NCBI GenBank assembly: GCA_039030075.1
Contig: JBCCEW010000002.1
Span: forward strand, 124,001-188,000
Length of the DNA: 64,000 nt
From: Myxococcota bacterium
Lineage (GTDB): Bacteria; Myxococcota_A; UBA9160; SMWR01
Direction: 5' to 3'
Shown: piece after piece, positions 8,927 through 18,558 of the stretch
How the letters are laid out: each line of letters begins with the position of its first letter
Numbering within the stretch: the stretch's first letter is position 1
Program-made: the position numbers and the translations under genes
The notes under the pieces: model-generated
Told to the model about the DNA's origin: nothing
The model's input: only the letters and a program-made list of their open reading frames with translations
Database searches by the model: none

Positions 8927-9708
8927 GGTGCGCCTCCCACTTCTTCGAGCGCCTGGGCCTGGCGCTTCGGCGTCCGCAGCAACGCGGCCACGTGTTCGTC
9001 GGCCGGCGCGGCGAGCAGCTCGGCCGGGGTGCCCACCTGGACGAGGCGTCCCGCGTGGAGCACCGCGATCCGGTCGGCGAGCAGCAGCGCTTCGACCATG
9101 TCGTGGGTGACGAAGATCGCGGTGAGCCCGAGTTCGCGGCGCAGCTCTTGAAACGCGCTCTGCAGGCTCTCCCGGATCAGCGGGTCGAGGGCACCGAAGG
9201 GTTCGTCGAGCAGCATGAGCTCGGGCTTGGCGGCGAGGGCGCGTGCGAGGCCCACCCGCTGACGCTGACCGCCCGAGAGCGCGTCCGGCGCGCGGTCTCC
9301 GTACTGCTGCGGATCCAGGTCGACGAGCCGGAGCAGGGCGTCGACGCGCTCGGCGATCGCGTCGGGCGCCCAGTCGAGGAGGCGCGGCGTGACGCCGACG
9401 TTCTCGCGCACCGACAGGTGGGGGAACAGGCCGACGCCCTGAAAGCAGTAGCCGATGCGCCGGCGCAGCTCGGGGCCGGATAGCCCCTCGGTATCCGCTC
9501 CGTCGATCCAGACCGAGCCGCCGCTGGGTTCGATCAGCCGGTTGATGAGCTTCAGGGTGGTCGTCTTCCCCGACCCGGACCCGCCCACCAGCATCATCAG
9601 CTCACCGCGGGCCACCTCGAGGCAGACGTCGTCGACGGCCATCGCGTCACCGGCTGGATCGCCGGTCGGGCTGCCGTAGCGTTTGCTGAGGTTTCGCAGC
9701 TCGATCAC
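8923..9708 (-). CDS. Osmoprotectant ABC transporter ATP-binding protein
   Basis: ABC ATPase of 261 residues that powers the fused OpuC-type importer. Walker A GGSGSGKTTT is near residue 42, followed by a Q-loop (YCFQGVGLFPHLSV), the signature LSGGQRQRVGLARAL near residue 145, Walker B LMLLDEPFGALD and the switch FVTHDM. It lacks the C-terminal CBS domains found in OpuA/ProV enzymes that sense ionic strength. It overlaps both the glycosyltransferase upstream and the permease fusion downstream by four bases. Confidence 0.93.
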   Translation of the reverse strand: MIELRNLSKRYGSPTGDPAGDAMAVDDVCLEVARGELMMLVGGSGSGKTTTLKLINRLIEPSGGSVWIDGADTEGLSGPELRRRIGYCFQGVGLFPHLSVRENVGVTPRLLDWAPDAIAERVDALLRLVDLDPQQYGDRAPDALSGGQRQRVGLARALAAKPELMLLDEPFGALDPLIRESLQSAFQELRRELGLTAIFVTHDMVEALLLADRIAVLHAGRLVQVGTPAELLAAPADEHVAALLRTPKRQAQALEEVGGAP

Positions 9709-10472
9709 GAGCGTTCGGCGATCCAGAGCTTCGCGTACTTGAGCCGCACGTAGTGGGCGGCGAGGTACGCCAGCAGGAGCCCGCGCCAGCCGTCGAGGAA
9801 GCCGCGGCGCAGGACGTAGAAGACGAAGAAACGGGCGGGCGGGCGCAGCACGACGTCGCGCCAGCGCGCGCGCCGACCCTCGCTGCGCATCTCCTCGGCC
9901 ATCGTGGTCGTGTAGGTGTCGATGGTGCGCAGGTGGTCCGAGAAGCTGCGGTAGGGGTCGTGTTCGAGCTCTCCGGCCAGGCGGGTGACCGGGCCGTCCA
10001 CCCGCACGTGGTCGTGGGGGTTGCGCCCGCTCCAGCCGCCGCGACGTCGGTCGAAGAGCCGCAGCTTCCAGTCGGGGTACCAGGTGCCGTGACGGATCCA
10101 GCGCCCGAGGTAGCGCGACACCCGCGACACCTCGTAGCCCGCCGCGTTCCCGAAGCCCCCCTCCTGCACGCGCTCGATGGCGGCGCGCAGCTCGGGCGCG
10201 ACGCGCTCATCCGCGTCGATGCAGAACACCCAGTCGTGTTTCGCCTCGCGGATCGCGAACTCTTTCTGGGCGACGTGGCCGGGCCAGTCGCGTTCGATCA
10301 CACGCGCGCCGTGCTCGGCGGCGATCTCGCGCGTGCGGTCCTCGGAGTGGGAGTCGACGACGAGGACCTCGTCGCAGAAGGCCACGCTGTCGAGGCATGC
10401 ACCGATGCGATCGGCTTCGTTGCCCGCGATGATGCAGGCGCTCACCGGGTGCGGAGCGTTCGGAGAGGCCAC
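9705..10472 (-). CDS. Glycosyltransferase family 2, LPS-core WaaE/KdtX-like
   Basis: Family 2 glycosyltransferase of 255 residues. It has the nucleotide-sugar fold start VSACIIAGNEADRIGACLDS, the segment VVDSHSEDRT and the metal-binding DAD in FCIDADERVAPEL near residue 92. The later WYPDWKLRLF and NPHDHVRV segments and a hydrophobic C-terminus resemble WaaE/KdtX enzymes that add sugars to the lipopolysaccharide inner core. The donor and acceptor are unknown. The start is GTG 10472 with GGAGG upstream. It overlaps the ABC ATPase by four bases, a tight link to an osmolyte importer that has no obvious biochemical reason. Confidence 0.85.
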   Translation of the reverse strand: MASPNAPHPVSACIIAGNEADRIGACLDSVAFCDEVLVVDSHSEDRTREIAAEHGARVIERDWPGHVAQKEFAIREAKHDWVFCIDADERVAPELRAAIERVQEGGFGNAAGYEVSRVSRYLGRWIRHGTWYPDWKLRLFDRRRGGWSGRNPHDHVRVDGPVTRLAGELEHDPYRSFSDHLRTIDTYTTTMAEEMRSEGRRARWRDVVLRPPARFFVFYVLRRGFLDGWRGLLLAYLAAHYVRLKYAKLWIAERS

Positions 10473-10487
10473 GCGCCCTCCGTCGGG

Positions 10488-10970
10488 TCAGTCCGTGAAG
10501 CCGAGCAGGGCGTCGAGGGTCGGCCACTCGACGGCGCCCTGGGCCGCGAACGCCTGAAGCAGCAGCTCGCGATCGGGCTCGTCGCCGGCCTCGCGGTACG
10601 ACTTCACCGACGTCTCGAGGTGGGCCTTCTCGGGTTCGTCCGGCGTGTCCTCTTCGAGGGCGCCGTCCTCGTGCTTCAAGCCCACCAGATCCAGCCACTC
10701 GAGCAGCAGGTCCTTCCGGCACTCGAGGAAGTACACCGCCAACAGCTCATCGGCGACCGGATTGGCGGCCAGGCGCGCGAGTGAGCGTCGCACCGCGGCG
10801 GCCCGCTTCTCGAAGGGCTGCTTCCGCAGGTAGACCGGGCGCGCCTTCATCGAGATCGCCGCCGCGTCCACCGCCTGCCGAAACATCGGCGGCGTCTCCT
10901 TCGAAAGCACCTTCATCATGCGGGTGGCTTCCTCGGGCGACATCCGCGCGAACACCTGGAACGAGCGCAT
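10488..10970 (-). CDS. Hypothetical protein, 160 residues
   Basis: I do not recognise this family. The protein is 160 residues, soluble and mostly helical in appearance, with many Arg, Lys and Glu. It starts MRSFQVFARMSPEEATRMM, with a conserved-looking middle (KRAAAVRRSLARLAANPVAD, then LLAVYFLECRKDLLLEWLDL) and an acidic stretch near residue 115. ATG 10970 has a strong GGAGG at good spacing, so this short frame is preferred over the longer open frame reaching 11759. It ends 15 bp before the glycosyltransferase and probably heads that operon. Confidence 0.7.
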   Translation of the reverse strand: MRSFQVFARMSPEEATRMMKVLSKETPPMFRQAVDAAAISMKARPVYLRKQPFEKRAAAVRRSLARLAANPVADELLAVYFLECRKDLLLEWLDLVGLKHEDGALEEDTPDEPEKAHLETSVKSYREAGDEPDRELLLQAFAAQGAVEWPTLDALLGFTD

Positions 10971-11044
10971 CCAGTACCTCCGAGCAGGGGTGTAGCACCC
11001 TTCCGGTGGGCTCTGCCGCGGGCCGATCGGGACCCAGCGCCCGG

Positions 11045-11995
11045 TCAGGCGTGCCGGAACCACGCGTCGCGGACCGCCAGGGTGGCGGTCAGGACCAGGG
11101 CGGTGGCCAGGGCCGAATGGAGCCCCGTCACCTCGACCGGCAGCGCCAGCACGACGTTCGCGATGCCGACGGCCACCTGGGCGAGGCCCAGCGCGCCGGC
11201 GAGCCGGGCCAGCCAGGCCAGTCGGCCCGTGCCTCGGGCGGTCGCGGCCCAGCCGAGGAGCACGCCGAGCAGGGCATAGCCGTTGAGCCGGTGCAGCAGG
11301 TGTATGCCGACGGTTCCCTGCCAGGTCGGGAACCAGAGTCCGCCGTTGCAGGTGGGCCACTCGGGACAGGCGAGGCCGGCGTAGCGCGAAGAGACCTGGC
11401 CACCCAAGAACATCTGAAGGAGCAGGAGCCCGCCGACGACCCACAGCCAGCGACGCGCGTGGGCTGCGACGTCGGCCGCCGCAGCCGGCGCTCCCGCGTT
11501 TCGGTCGCGGAGCTCCCAACCGATCCAGGCGAAGCAGGCGACGATCGAGTTTCCGACGAGCAGGTGCGACGTGACGGTCCACGAGGCGAGCAGTTCCCAG
11601 ACCGTGAGGGCCCCCAGGACGATCTGCACCAGCAGCAGCACGGCGGCCAGCACGAAGAGCGGGCGCAAGCGATCGCCATCTCCGGTGATCCGCCAGCCCC
11701 AGAAGGCGAGGGCCGCGAAGGAGAGGGCGACCGTGCCCGCCACCACCCGATGCGACCACTCGAAGGCGACCTTCAGGTCCATGGCCGGGACGAACTCGCC
11801 GAAGCAGAGCGGCCAGTCGGGGCAGGCGAGCCCGGCGCCGTGGGCGCGCACCAGCGCGCCGAGCACGATCAAGCCGTAGGTGAGCAGCACGAGCGCCAGG
11901 AAACCGGCGGTCAGGCCCGACGGACGCGGAGCGGCGGTGCCGCGGCCCTCGACCCGCGCGAGCGCGTCGCCTCGGGTCGTTCCCTCGTCTAGCAT
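11045..11995 (-). CDS. ctaA: Heme A synthase (COX15/CtaA family)
   Basis: Inner-membrane protein of 316 residues that converts heme O to heme A for aa3-type cytochrome oxidase. Eight membrane segments are visible. Heme-ligand histidines lie in EWSHRVVAG, TVTSHLLVGN, HLLHRLNGY and LHSALATA. The two internal halves each carry a cysteine pair (GLACPDWPLC and GLACPEWPTC), the disulfide pattern of several CtaA subtypes. I chose ATG 11995 (MLDEGTTRG); a start at 12046 would run across the divergent ABC gene start. Only 32 bp separate it from that gene. Confidence 0.9.
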   Translation of the reverse strand: MLDEGTTRGDALARVEGRGTAAPRPSGLTAGFLALVLLTYGLIVLGALVRAHGAGLACPDWPLCFGEFVPAMDLKVAFEWSHRVVAGTVALSFAALAFWGWRITGDGDRLRPLFVLAAVLLLVQIVLGALTVWELLASWTVTSHLLVGNSIVACFAWIGWELRDRNAGAPAAAADVAAHARRWLWVVGGLLLLQMFLGGQVSSRYAGLACPEWPTCNGGLWFPTWQGTVGIHLLHRLNGYALLGVLLGWAATARGTGRLAWLARLAGALGLAQVAVGIANVVLALPVEVTGLHSALATALVLTATLAVRDAWFRHA

Positions 11996-12027
11996 GCCGG
12001 CCTCGCTCACCCGAATCACCCTAGGCA

Positions 12028-13026
12028 ATGGCTCCCCCCGAAACAAACACGGCCATCGAGGTTCGCGGCCTCGAGAAGCGCTACGGCGACCACCGCGCGC
12101 TGGCGGGGATCAATCTCTCGGTCCCGGCCGGCAGCTGCTTCGGCTTGCTGGGTCCGAACGGGGCTGGGAAGTCGACCACCGTCGGCGTCCTCACCACGCT
12201 CCTTTCGCCGAGCGGCGGCACGGCCACGCTGCTCGGCCACGACGTCGAGCGCGAGCGCGCCGCGGTCCGGGCTCGGCTCGGCGTGGTGTTCCAGGAGCCC
12301 GCTCTCGATCCCGAGCTCTCGGCTCGGGAGCAGCTGCGCTTGCACGCGCGCCTGTTTCGCTTGGAGTCGCCCGCCGCGGTCGTGGACGACTGGATCGAAC
12401 GGCTCGACCTGGTCGAGCACGCCGATCGCGCGGTGCGCAAGCTCTCCGGCGGCCTGCGTCGCCGCGTCGAGATCGCGCGCGGCTTGCTCAACCGCCCCGG
12501 GGTGCTCTTTCTCGATGAGCCGACCACGGGCCTCGACCCCGCGGCCCGCGCCCGGATCTGGGACGAGCTGCGCAAGCTCCGGGACAGCGGCGAGACCACG
12601 CTCTTCCTGACCACCCACTCGATGGAAGAGGCCGATGCGCTGTGCGACGAGATCGCGATCCTCGACGCCGGCGAGGTGCGTGTCACCGGGCCGCCCGAGC
12701 GCCTCAAGGCCGATCTCGGCGGAGACGTCGTGACGGTGGTCCTGCGCGACGCGCCGGCGTCGGCGGAGGCTGCGCTGTCATCGGTCGCGGGCGTTCAGCG
12801 CGTCGACGCGAGCACGTCCGACGCCGGGACGACCTTCCACGTCACCGTGCGCGACGCCCCCCAGCAACTCGCGCGTCTGCTCGATCCCTTCCCGGCGGCC
12901 GACGTGCTGGCGGTCGAGATGCAGCGACCGAGTCTCGAGCACGTGTTCCTCCACCACACCGGTCATACGTTCGAGTCGGTCGAATCCGAAGCAGACGCGG
13001 CCGCATCCGATGCGGGGGCCGCATGA
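12028..13026 (+). CDS. ABC exporter ATP-binding protein (DrrA-like)
   Basis: ATPase subunit of 332 residues for an ABC-2 type exporter. Walker A GPNGAGKSTT is near residue 48, the signature LSGGLRRRVEIARGL near residue 143, Walker B VLFLDEPTTGLD near residue 160, and the H-loop FLTTHSMEEA near residue 195. The C-terminal 100 residues form the extra domain typical of DrrA/CcmA-like drug or lipid exporters. There is no clear Shine-Dalgarno before ATG 12028, which lies only 32 bp from the divergent heme A synthase start. It overlaps the permease by four bases (ATGA). Confidence 0.92.
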   Translation: MAPPETNTAIEVRGLEKRYGDHRALAGINLSVPAGSCFGLLGPNGAGKSTTVGVLTTLLSPSGGTATLLGHDVERERAAVRARLGVVFQEPALDPELSAREQLRLHARLFRLESPAAVVDDWIERLDLVEHADRAVRKLSGGLRRRVEIARGLLNRPGVLFLDEPTTGLDPAARARIWDELRKLRDSGETTLFLTTHSMEEADALCDEIAILDAGEVRVTGPPERLKADLGGDVVTVVLRDAPASAEAALSSVAGVQRVDASTSDAGTTFHVTVRDAPQQLARLLDPFPAADVLAVEMQRPSLEHVFLHHTGHTFESVESEADAAASDAGAA

Positions 13027-13778
13027 ACGCCGGGCTGGGTGATCTCTGGGCGCTCACCGGCCGCGAGCTGCGGCGCTATGCGCGCGATCGCGCGTACTGG
13101 GTCGGGCAGATCGTGTTTCCCCTCGCCTTCGTGGGGTTCATCGGCTTCGGGCTCAACGACGTCGTCGATCTACCCAGCGGGACCAGCTACGTCGGGCATC
13201 TGGCCACGGGCCTGCTCGCGCTGCTGGTCGGGTCGGGCGCGGTGGGCGGCGGCTTCTCGCTGATCGAAGACAAGACCAGCGGGTTTCTGCGCGCGCTGCT
13301 CGTCGCACCCGTGGCGCGCATCCATCTCGTACTGGCGAAGCTGATTTCGCGCACCCTCCTGTCCCTGGTGCTGGTGGCGGGGCTCGGCCTCTTGCTCGCG
13401 CTCTTCACGCCGGTGCGCATCCATGATCCGGTGGCGGGGATCGTCGCCGTCGTGGCGATCACCGCGATCTTCGTGGCACTCGGCGTGACCCTCGCGGTGC
13501 CGCTGCGGCGCCTCGAATCGTTCCGTCTGATCGCCGCCCTCGTGACGGTCCCGCTCTACCTGTTCTCGGGGATCTTCTACCCGGTCTCGACGCTGCCGGC
13601 GCCGACCCGCTGGCTCAGCGTCGTGAACCCGCTGACCTACGGCGTCGATCTGCTCCGCTACGCGCTCCTCGGTGTACACGAGTTGCCGGTCGGACGTTCC
13701 TTGGTTTTGCTCTGCGGATTGACGGCATTGGCCATCGCGCTTGCCGCCTACGCCTTCGACCGGGGCACCCGGGGCTGA
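13023..13778 (+). CDS. ABC-2 type exporter permease
   Basis: Membrane subunit of 251 residues with six predicted helices. N-terminal LWALTGRELRRYARDRAYW precedes the first segment. The ABC-2 family features near the C-terminus (LYLFSGIFYPVSTLP, then WLSVVNPLTYGVDLLRYALL) are intact. ATG 13023 overlaps the ATPase stop, so the subunits are translationally coupled. The substrate is unknown; related pairs export drugs, lipids or polysaccharide precursors. Confidence 0.92.
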   Translation: MNAGLGDLWALTGRELRRYARDRAYWVGQIVFPLAFVGFIGFGLNDVVDLPSGTSYVGHLATGLLALLVGSGAVGGGFSLIEDKTSGFLRALLVAPVARIHLVLAKLISRTLLSLVLVAGLGLLLALFTPVRIHDPVAGIVAVVAITAIFVALGVTLAVPLRRLESFRLIAALVTVPLYLFSGIFYPVSTLPAPTRWLSVVNPLTYGVDLLRYALLGVHELPVGRSLVLLCGLTALAIALAAYAFDRGTRG

Positions 13779-13821
13779 GCGCCGCCTTCAGTGGCACGCC
13801 CATGGGGTCGATAAGCGAGGC

Positions 13822-14241
13822 ATGGAACCCCAGGTGGAACGATCGACCTCCCAAGATCCCCGACGGCTCCGCGAGCTCTTGGCGCGCGCCGAGATGCTGG
13901 CCCAGGAGCACGGGCTGCGCTCCGTCCTGGTGGGCCTTTCCGGGTTCGAGGGCGATCTCGCCTTCCCGGAGATCGTCGACTACGTCGAGAGCGCGCTGCG
14001 CGTCGACGATGCGCTGTTCCGCATGACGCGCGAGCGCGTCGTGATCCTCCTGACCGATGTCGACGCCGACCAGGCGGCCGGGATCGTGGCCCGGCTGCTC
14101 GACGAGTACCGGGAGCACTACCCCTCGACGAGCGAGCCCACGGTGGGCCTGGGCCAGTTCGAGATCGGGCCCGATACGACCGAGGTCTCGCTGAAGCTCG
14201 TGCTGCCCGCGCTCTTCGCGACGCCTCCCACGTCCCACTAG
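13822..14241 (+). CDS. Degenerate GGDEF-like protein, 139 residues
   Basis: Small soluble protein that looks like a trimmed GGDEF domain. LRSVLVGLSGFEGD resembles the N-terminal strand and DxF metal region. LRVDDALFRMTRERVVILLT sits where RxGGDEFxxLL would be, followed by ADQAAGIVARLLDEY, the helix usual after the signature. The GGDEF signature itself is replaced by MTRER, so it cannot be an active diguanylate cyclase; it could bind nucleotide or act as a partner protein. ATG 13822 is chosen although its GCGAGG lies very close. It follows the ABC exporter by 43 bp. The assignment rests on visual similarity only. Confidence 0.55.
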   Translation: MEPQVERSTSQDPRRLRELLARAEMLAQEHGLRSVLVGLSGFEGDLAFPEIVDYVESALRVDDALFRMTRERVVILLTDVDADQAAGIVARLLDEYREHYPSTSEPTVGLGQFEIGPDTTEVSLKLVLPALFATPPTSH

Positions 14242-14325
14242 CGCGGCGCGAAGGCGCTCGGCCCAGGCAAGCGCCGGCGGCCCCGCGCTAGACCCGCAGC
14301 GAACGCGCGGTACTCTCCGGCGCCC

Positions 14326-15132
14326 ATGCCGGAGATCCACCCGACCGCGATCCTCGATGGGGACGTCGAACTGGCGGCGGACGTCCAGATCGGGCCCCAC
14401 TGCGTGATCCGCGGGCGGGTCCAGATCGGGGAAGAGACGCGCCTCATCGGCCACGTCTACCTCGAGGGCCCGCTGGTGCTGGGCGCGCACAACCTCGTCT
14501 ACCCCTTCACCACCCTGGGCTTCGCTCCCCAGGATCTGTCCTTTCCGCCTGACCGGGAGGGCGCCGGCCTGGTGATCGGCGACCAGAACCGCTTCCGTGA
14601 ATCGGTCACGATCTCGCGCGCCACCGGTGACGCGCCGACGCGGATCGGCGATCGCAACTACTGGATGGCGAACACCCACGCCGGTCACGATTCCGAGATC
14701 GGCAATGACTGCGTGATCGCGAATGGCACCCTGCTCGGCGGCTGGGTGCGGGTGGGCGACAACGTCTTCGCCGGCGGCAACGTGGCCGTGCATCAGCGCT
14801 GCCAGCTCGGGCGCGGCTCCTTCCTGACCGGCAGCGTCGGCCTGAACAAGGATCTGCCGCCCTTCTTCATGCTCACCGGCGGCAACGTGGCGGGCAGCAT
14901 CAACCTGATCGGGATGCGCCGCTCTGGGATGCCCAGCGATCAGATCGACGACGTGAAGTGGGTGTACAAGAAGCTCTATCGCAGCTCGCTCCCGCTGCGA
15001 AAGGCGCTCGACGAGATCGAGGAGCGCGGCGATCGCCCGCTCGTGGCCGAGTACCTGACGTTCCTTCGCGGCATGACCCAGGGGCTGTGCCCGCACCGCG
15101 GCGAAGCGCGTCGCGGTACCGGACTGGACTGA
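14326..15132 (+). CDS. lpxA: LpxA-like acyl-ACP--UDP-GlcNAc O-acyltransferase
   Basis: Left-handed beta-helix acyltransferase of 268 residues, the first enzyme of lipid A synthesis or a paralogue of it. Hexapeptide repeats run from residue 4 (IHPTAILDGDVELAADVQIG) to about 185. The catalytic histidine is in ANTHAGHDSEIG near residue 125, matching E. coli His125. RFRESVTISRAT and the helical C-terminus (VYKKLYRSSLPLRKALDEIE, then GMTQGL) also fit LpxA. The usual neighbours lpxD, fabZ and lpxB are absent, which suggests a stand-alone copy. No clear Shine-Dalgarno is visible before ATG 14326. Confidence 0.82.
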   Translation: MPEIHPTAILDGDVELAADVQIGPHCVIRGRVQIGEETRLIGHVYLEGPLVLGAHNLVYPFTTLGFAPQDLSFPPDREGAGLVIGDQNRFRESVTISRATGDAPTRIGDRNYWMANTHAGHDSEIGNDCVIANGTLLGGWVRVGDNVFAGGNVAVHQRCQLGRGSFLTGSVGLNKDLPPFFMLTGGNVAGSINLIGMRRSGMPSDQIDDVKWVYKKLYRSSLPLRKALDEIEERGDRPLVAEYLTFLRGMTQGLCPHRGEARRGTGLD

Positions 15133-15136
15133 GCCC

Positions 15137-15156
15137 GAACCCGGGTCCAGGGGTTC
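15137..15156. terminator. Weak hairpin between convergent genes
   Basis: GAACCC at 15137-15142 pairs with GGGTTC at 15151-15156 across an 8-nt loop, between the convergent lpxA-like and epimerase genes. There is no T-run. It is only a weak terminator candidate. Confidence 0.3.
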
Positions 15157-15161
15157 GCAAC

Positions 15162-16079
15162 CTAGAGCAGGTCGGCGAGCGCGGGCTCCAGCTCGGGATA
15201 CCGGAACGCGAAGCCACGCTCCTCGGCAACGCGCGGGACCACGCGTCGGCTGCCGAGCAGCTCTCCGGCGAGTTCGCCGAGCGCCGCGCGTACGGCGAAG
15301 CCCGGGACCGGGAGCAGGGTGGGGCGCCCCAGCACCCGGCCGAGGGTGCGCGTGAGCTCGGAGTTGGTCACCGGCTGGGGGGCGACCCCATTCACGGCGC
15401 CTTGCCAGCCCTCGTCGGTGATCGCGGCGAAGAGCAGGGCAGTGAGGTCGTCGAGGTGGATCCACGGAAACCACTGACGCCCGTCGCCGAGGCGCCCGCC
15501 GAGCCCGAAGCGGAAGGGCAGCACCAGCTGGGGCAGCGCTCCGCCGTCCTTCGCGAGCACGATGCCGATCCGCACGCGCACGGTGCGGACGCCCAACGCT
15601 TCGGCGGCCAGGGCTTCCCGTTCCCAGTCGACGCAGACCTCGGCGAGCAGTCCTTCGCCGGCGTCGGCGTCTTCGGCGAGGAGCGTGTCGCCGCGGTCCC
15701 CGTAGTAGCCGACGGCCGACGCACACACGAAGGTGCGCGGGCGCTCCGCGTCGGAGCACGCGCCGAGGGATTCGACGAGCGCGCGGGTCGAGGCCACCCG
15801 GCTCTCACGCACGCGCGCCTTGTGGGTGGCGGTGGGAAGCCCACCGAACACGGGTTCGCCGGCGAGGTGCACGACGGCGCGCAAGCCCGCCAGGTCTTCC
15901 GGCGCGACCTTCGTCCCATCCCACACGCAGCTCTCGGCGCCGGCAGGGAGTCCCCGCGGCGATGCGCGGCGCGAGACGATGCGCGCGCCGTGACCCGCGT
16001 CGAGCAGTGCCCGAGAGAGGGCACCTCCGACCAGACCGGTGCCGCCGGTGATCAGCACGGTGTCGGATGCAGCGGCCAT
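15162..16079 (-). CDS. TIGR01777 family NAD(P)-dependent epimerase/dehydratase-like protein
   Basis: Extended-SDR protein of 305 residues related to E. coli YfcH. The nucleotide-binding VLITGGTGLVGGALSRALL is near residue 8. VVHLAGEPVFGG is near residue 70, and CASAVGYYGDRGD with the Tyr region is near residue 120. The C-terminal DUF1731 region (RPTLLPVPGFAVRAALGE, then GSRRVVPRVAEERGFAFRYP) is complete. Substrate unknown. The ribosome binding site of ATG 16079 lies in a run of nine G on the coding strand (C at 16083-16091 on the plus strand). Confidence 0.9.
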   Translation of the reverse strand: MAAASDTVLITGGTGLVGGALSRALLDAGHGARIVSRRASPRGLPAGAESCVWDGTKVAPEDLAGLRAVVHLAGEPVFGGLPTATHKARVRESRVASTRALVESLGACSDAERPRTFVCASAVGYYGDRGDTLLAEDADAGEGLLAEVCVDWEREALAAEALGVRTVRVRIGIVLAKDGGALPQLVLPFRFGLGGRLGDGRQWFPWIHLDDLTALLFAAITDEGWQGAVNGVAPQPVTNSELTRTLGRVLGRPTLLPVPGFAVRAALGELAGELLGSRRVVPRVAEERGFAFRYPELEPALADLL

Positions 16080-16175
16080 GGTCCCCCCCCCTCGCGCGCC
16101 GTTCCTGGTTCGATCCGGACGCGGGTCGATCGGAGCGCGGCCGTGACCACGGTAGCGGCTGGTGGCCGGAGTGCT

Positions 16176-16982
16176 TCAGACCCGGTCGAGCAAGTCGGCC
16201 AGACGTGCCGCGAGGGCGTCGCCACCGGCCGGGAGCGGCGTCCCGTCGAGCGCGCCGAGCGCGCGGGCGCCGCGCACCGCGTTGGTGACACACACGCCTC
16301 GCGCCGAAGCGAGATCACGCGGGCCGAGGTCCCGTTCGTGGATCGCGGACCGCTCTCGCAGGATCTCGAGCGCGAGGCCGGCGACGCCGCCGCGCTCGGC
16401 GGGCGGCGTGAGCCAGTGCCCTTGCCCGTCCTCGAGAACGAGGTTGCTGCGCGTGCCCTCGACGAGACGTCCCTGTCGGTCGAAGAGCAGCGCCTCCTCG
16501 ACGCCCTCGGCTTGCGCGGCTTCGGCGGCACCTTCGATCTCCACCCGATTCGTGAGCTTCTGTCCGGGGAAGCGGGAGGGCCCGGGGTGGGCGATGGGCG
16601 AGGTGATGGCCCGCCACCGCACGGGATCGTTCCCGAGCGCACGCGGGATCCCCACCAGGCGGGTGCCGCTCGCGTCGCGCGAGAGCTGCATGCGGATGGC
16701 GCCGTCCCTGCCATCGAACGCCGCCCGGGCGAGCCCGCGAAACGCCTCGCGCACGGCGGTGTCGGAGGGCACCGCGAAGCCGAGCGCCTTCGCCGCCCGG
16801 CGCAGACGCGCGATGTGTCGGTCGAGGTGGCGCACGTCGCCGCCCCGCACGAGCGCACTCGTGTAGCAGCCGAGCCCGGAGCGGTACGCCGAGTCGTCCG
16901 CCGACACCACGAAGCTGCCCGCTGGATGCAGGCGTCCGTCGGCCCAGACCGGGAACGGCGGGAGACGCGAACCGTCCGTCAC
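16176..16982 (-). CDS. Class IV aminotransferase / aminodeoxychorismate lyase-like protein
   Basis: PLP-dependent fold-type IV enzyme of 268 residues. It may be PabC (making 4-aminobenzoate for folate) or a branched-chain or D-amino-acid aminotransferase. The likely PLP lysine is in FPGQKLTNRVEIEGA near residue 140. The conserved glutamate and turn are in LVEGTRSNLVLEDG near residue 175. TNAVRGARALGALDG near residue 233 is the typical C-terminal cofactor segment. The start is GTG 16982. It lies 45 bp after citrate synthase on the same strand. The family assignment is firm but the substrate is not. Confidence 0.85.
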   Translation of the reverse strand: MTDGSRLPPFPVWADGRLHPAGSFVVSADDSAYRSGLGCYTSALVRGGDVRHLDRHIARLRRAAKALGFAVPSDTAVREAFRGLARAAFDGRDGAIRMQLSRDASGTRLVGIPRALGNDPVRWRAITSPIAHPGPSRFPGQKLTNRVEIEGAAEAAQAEGVEEALLFDRQGRLVEGTRSNLVLEDGQGHWLTPPAERGGVAGLALEILRERSAIHERDLGPRDLASARGVCVTNAVRGARALGALDGTPLPAGGDALAARLADLLDRV

Positions 16983-17027
16983 CGCGAGCGTCCGATTCCT
17001 ACCGGAGTCGGTCGCAGCCGGATCGGG

Positions 17028-18314
<1,287 letters not shown>

Positions 18315-18359
18315 GGGACTCCTTCGGGCGCGGCGCCGGCGGGGCGTGCGCGGAACGGG

Positions 18360-18405
18360 AAGGGGATCCTCGGATCCCAAGGGTTGGGTCCGAATCCCTT
18401 CGGAC
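18360..18405 (-). promoter_or_regulatory. Overlapping inverted repeats upstream of citrate synthase
   Basis: Two hairpins can form here but share bases. GTCCGAA (18388-18394) pairs with TTCGGAC (18399-18405). Alternatively GGATCCCAA pairs, with one bulge, to TTGGGTCC ending at 18391. They lie between the SUI1 gene and gltA on the minus strand. The region may be a terminator for SUI1 or a leader structure for gltA; the sequence alone does not decide. Confidence 0.35.
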
Positions 18406-18558
18406 GAAACCGGTGGAAGCTTAGCCGAAGCTCGGGAAACGCGAAAGATCCCCAGCGATCACCGGGAGTTGCGCACCTGCGTGCACATCGGCCCAGGGGC
18501 GCCGCCGAAGGCCGTTCCGGTGTCCCGGGGACCGCGGGGCCTCTCCGGATGCTCCGCC

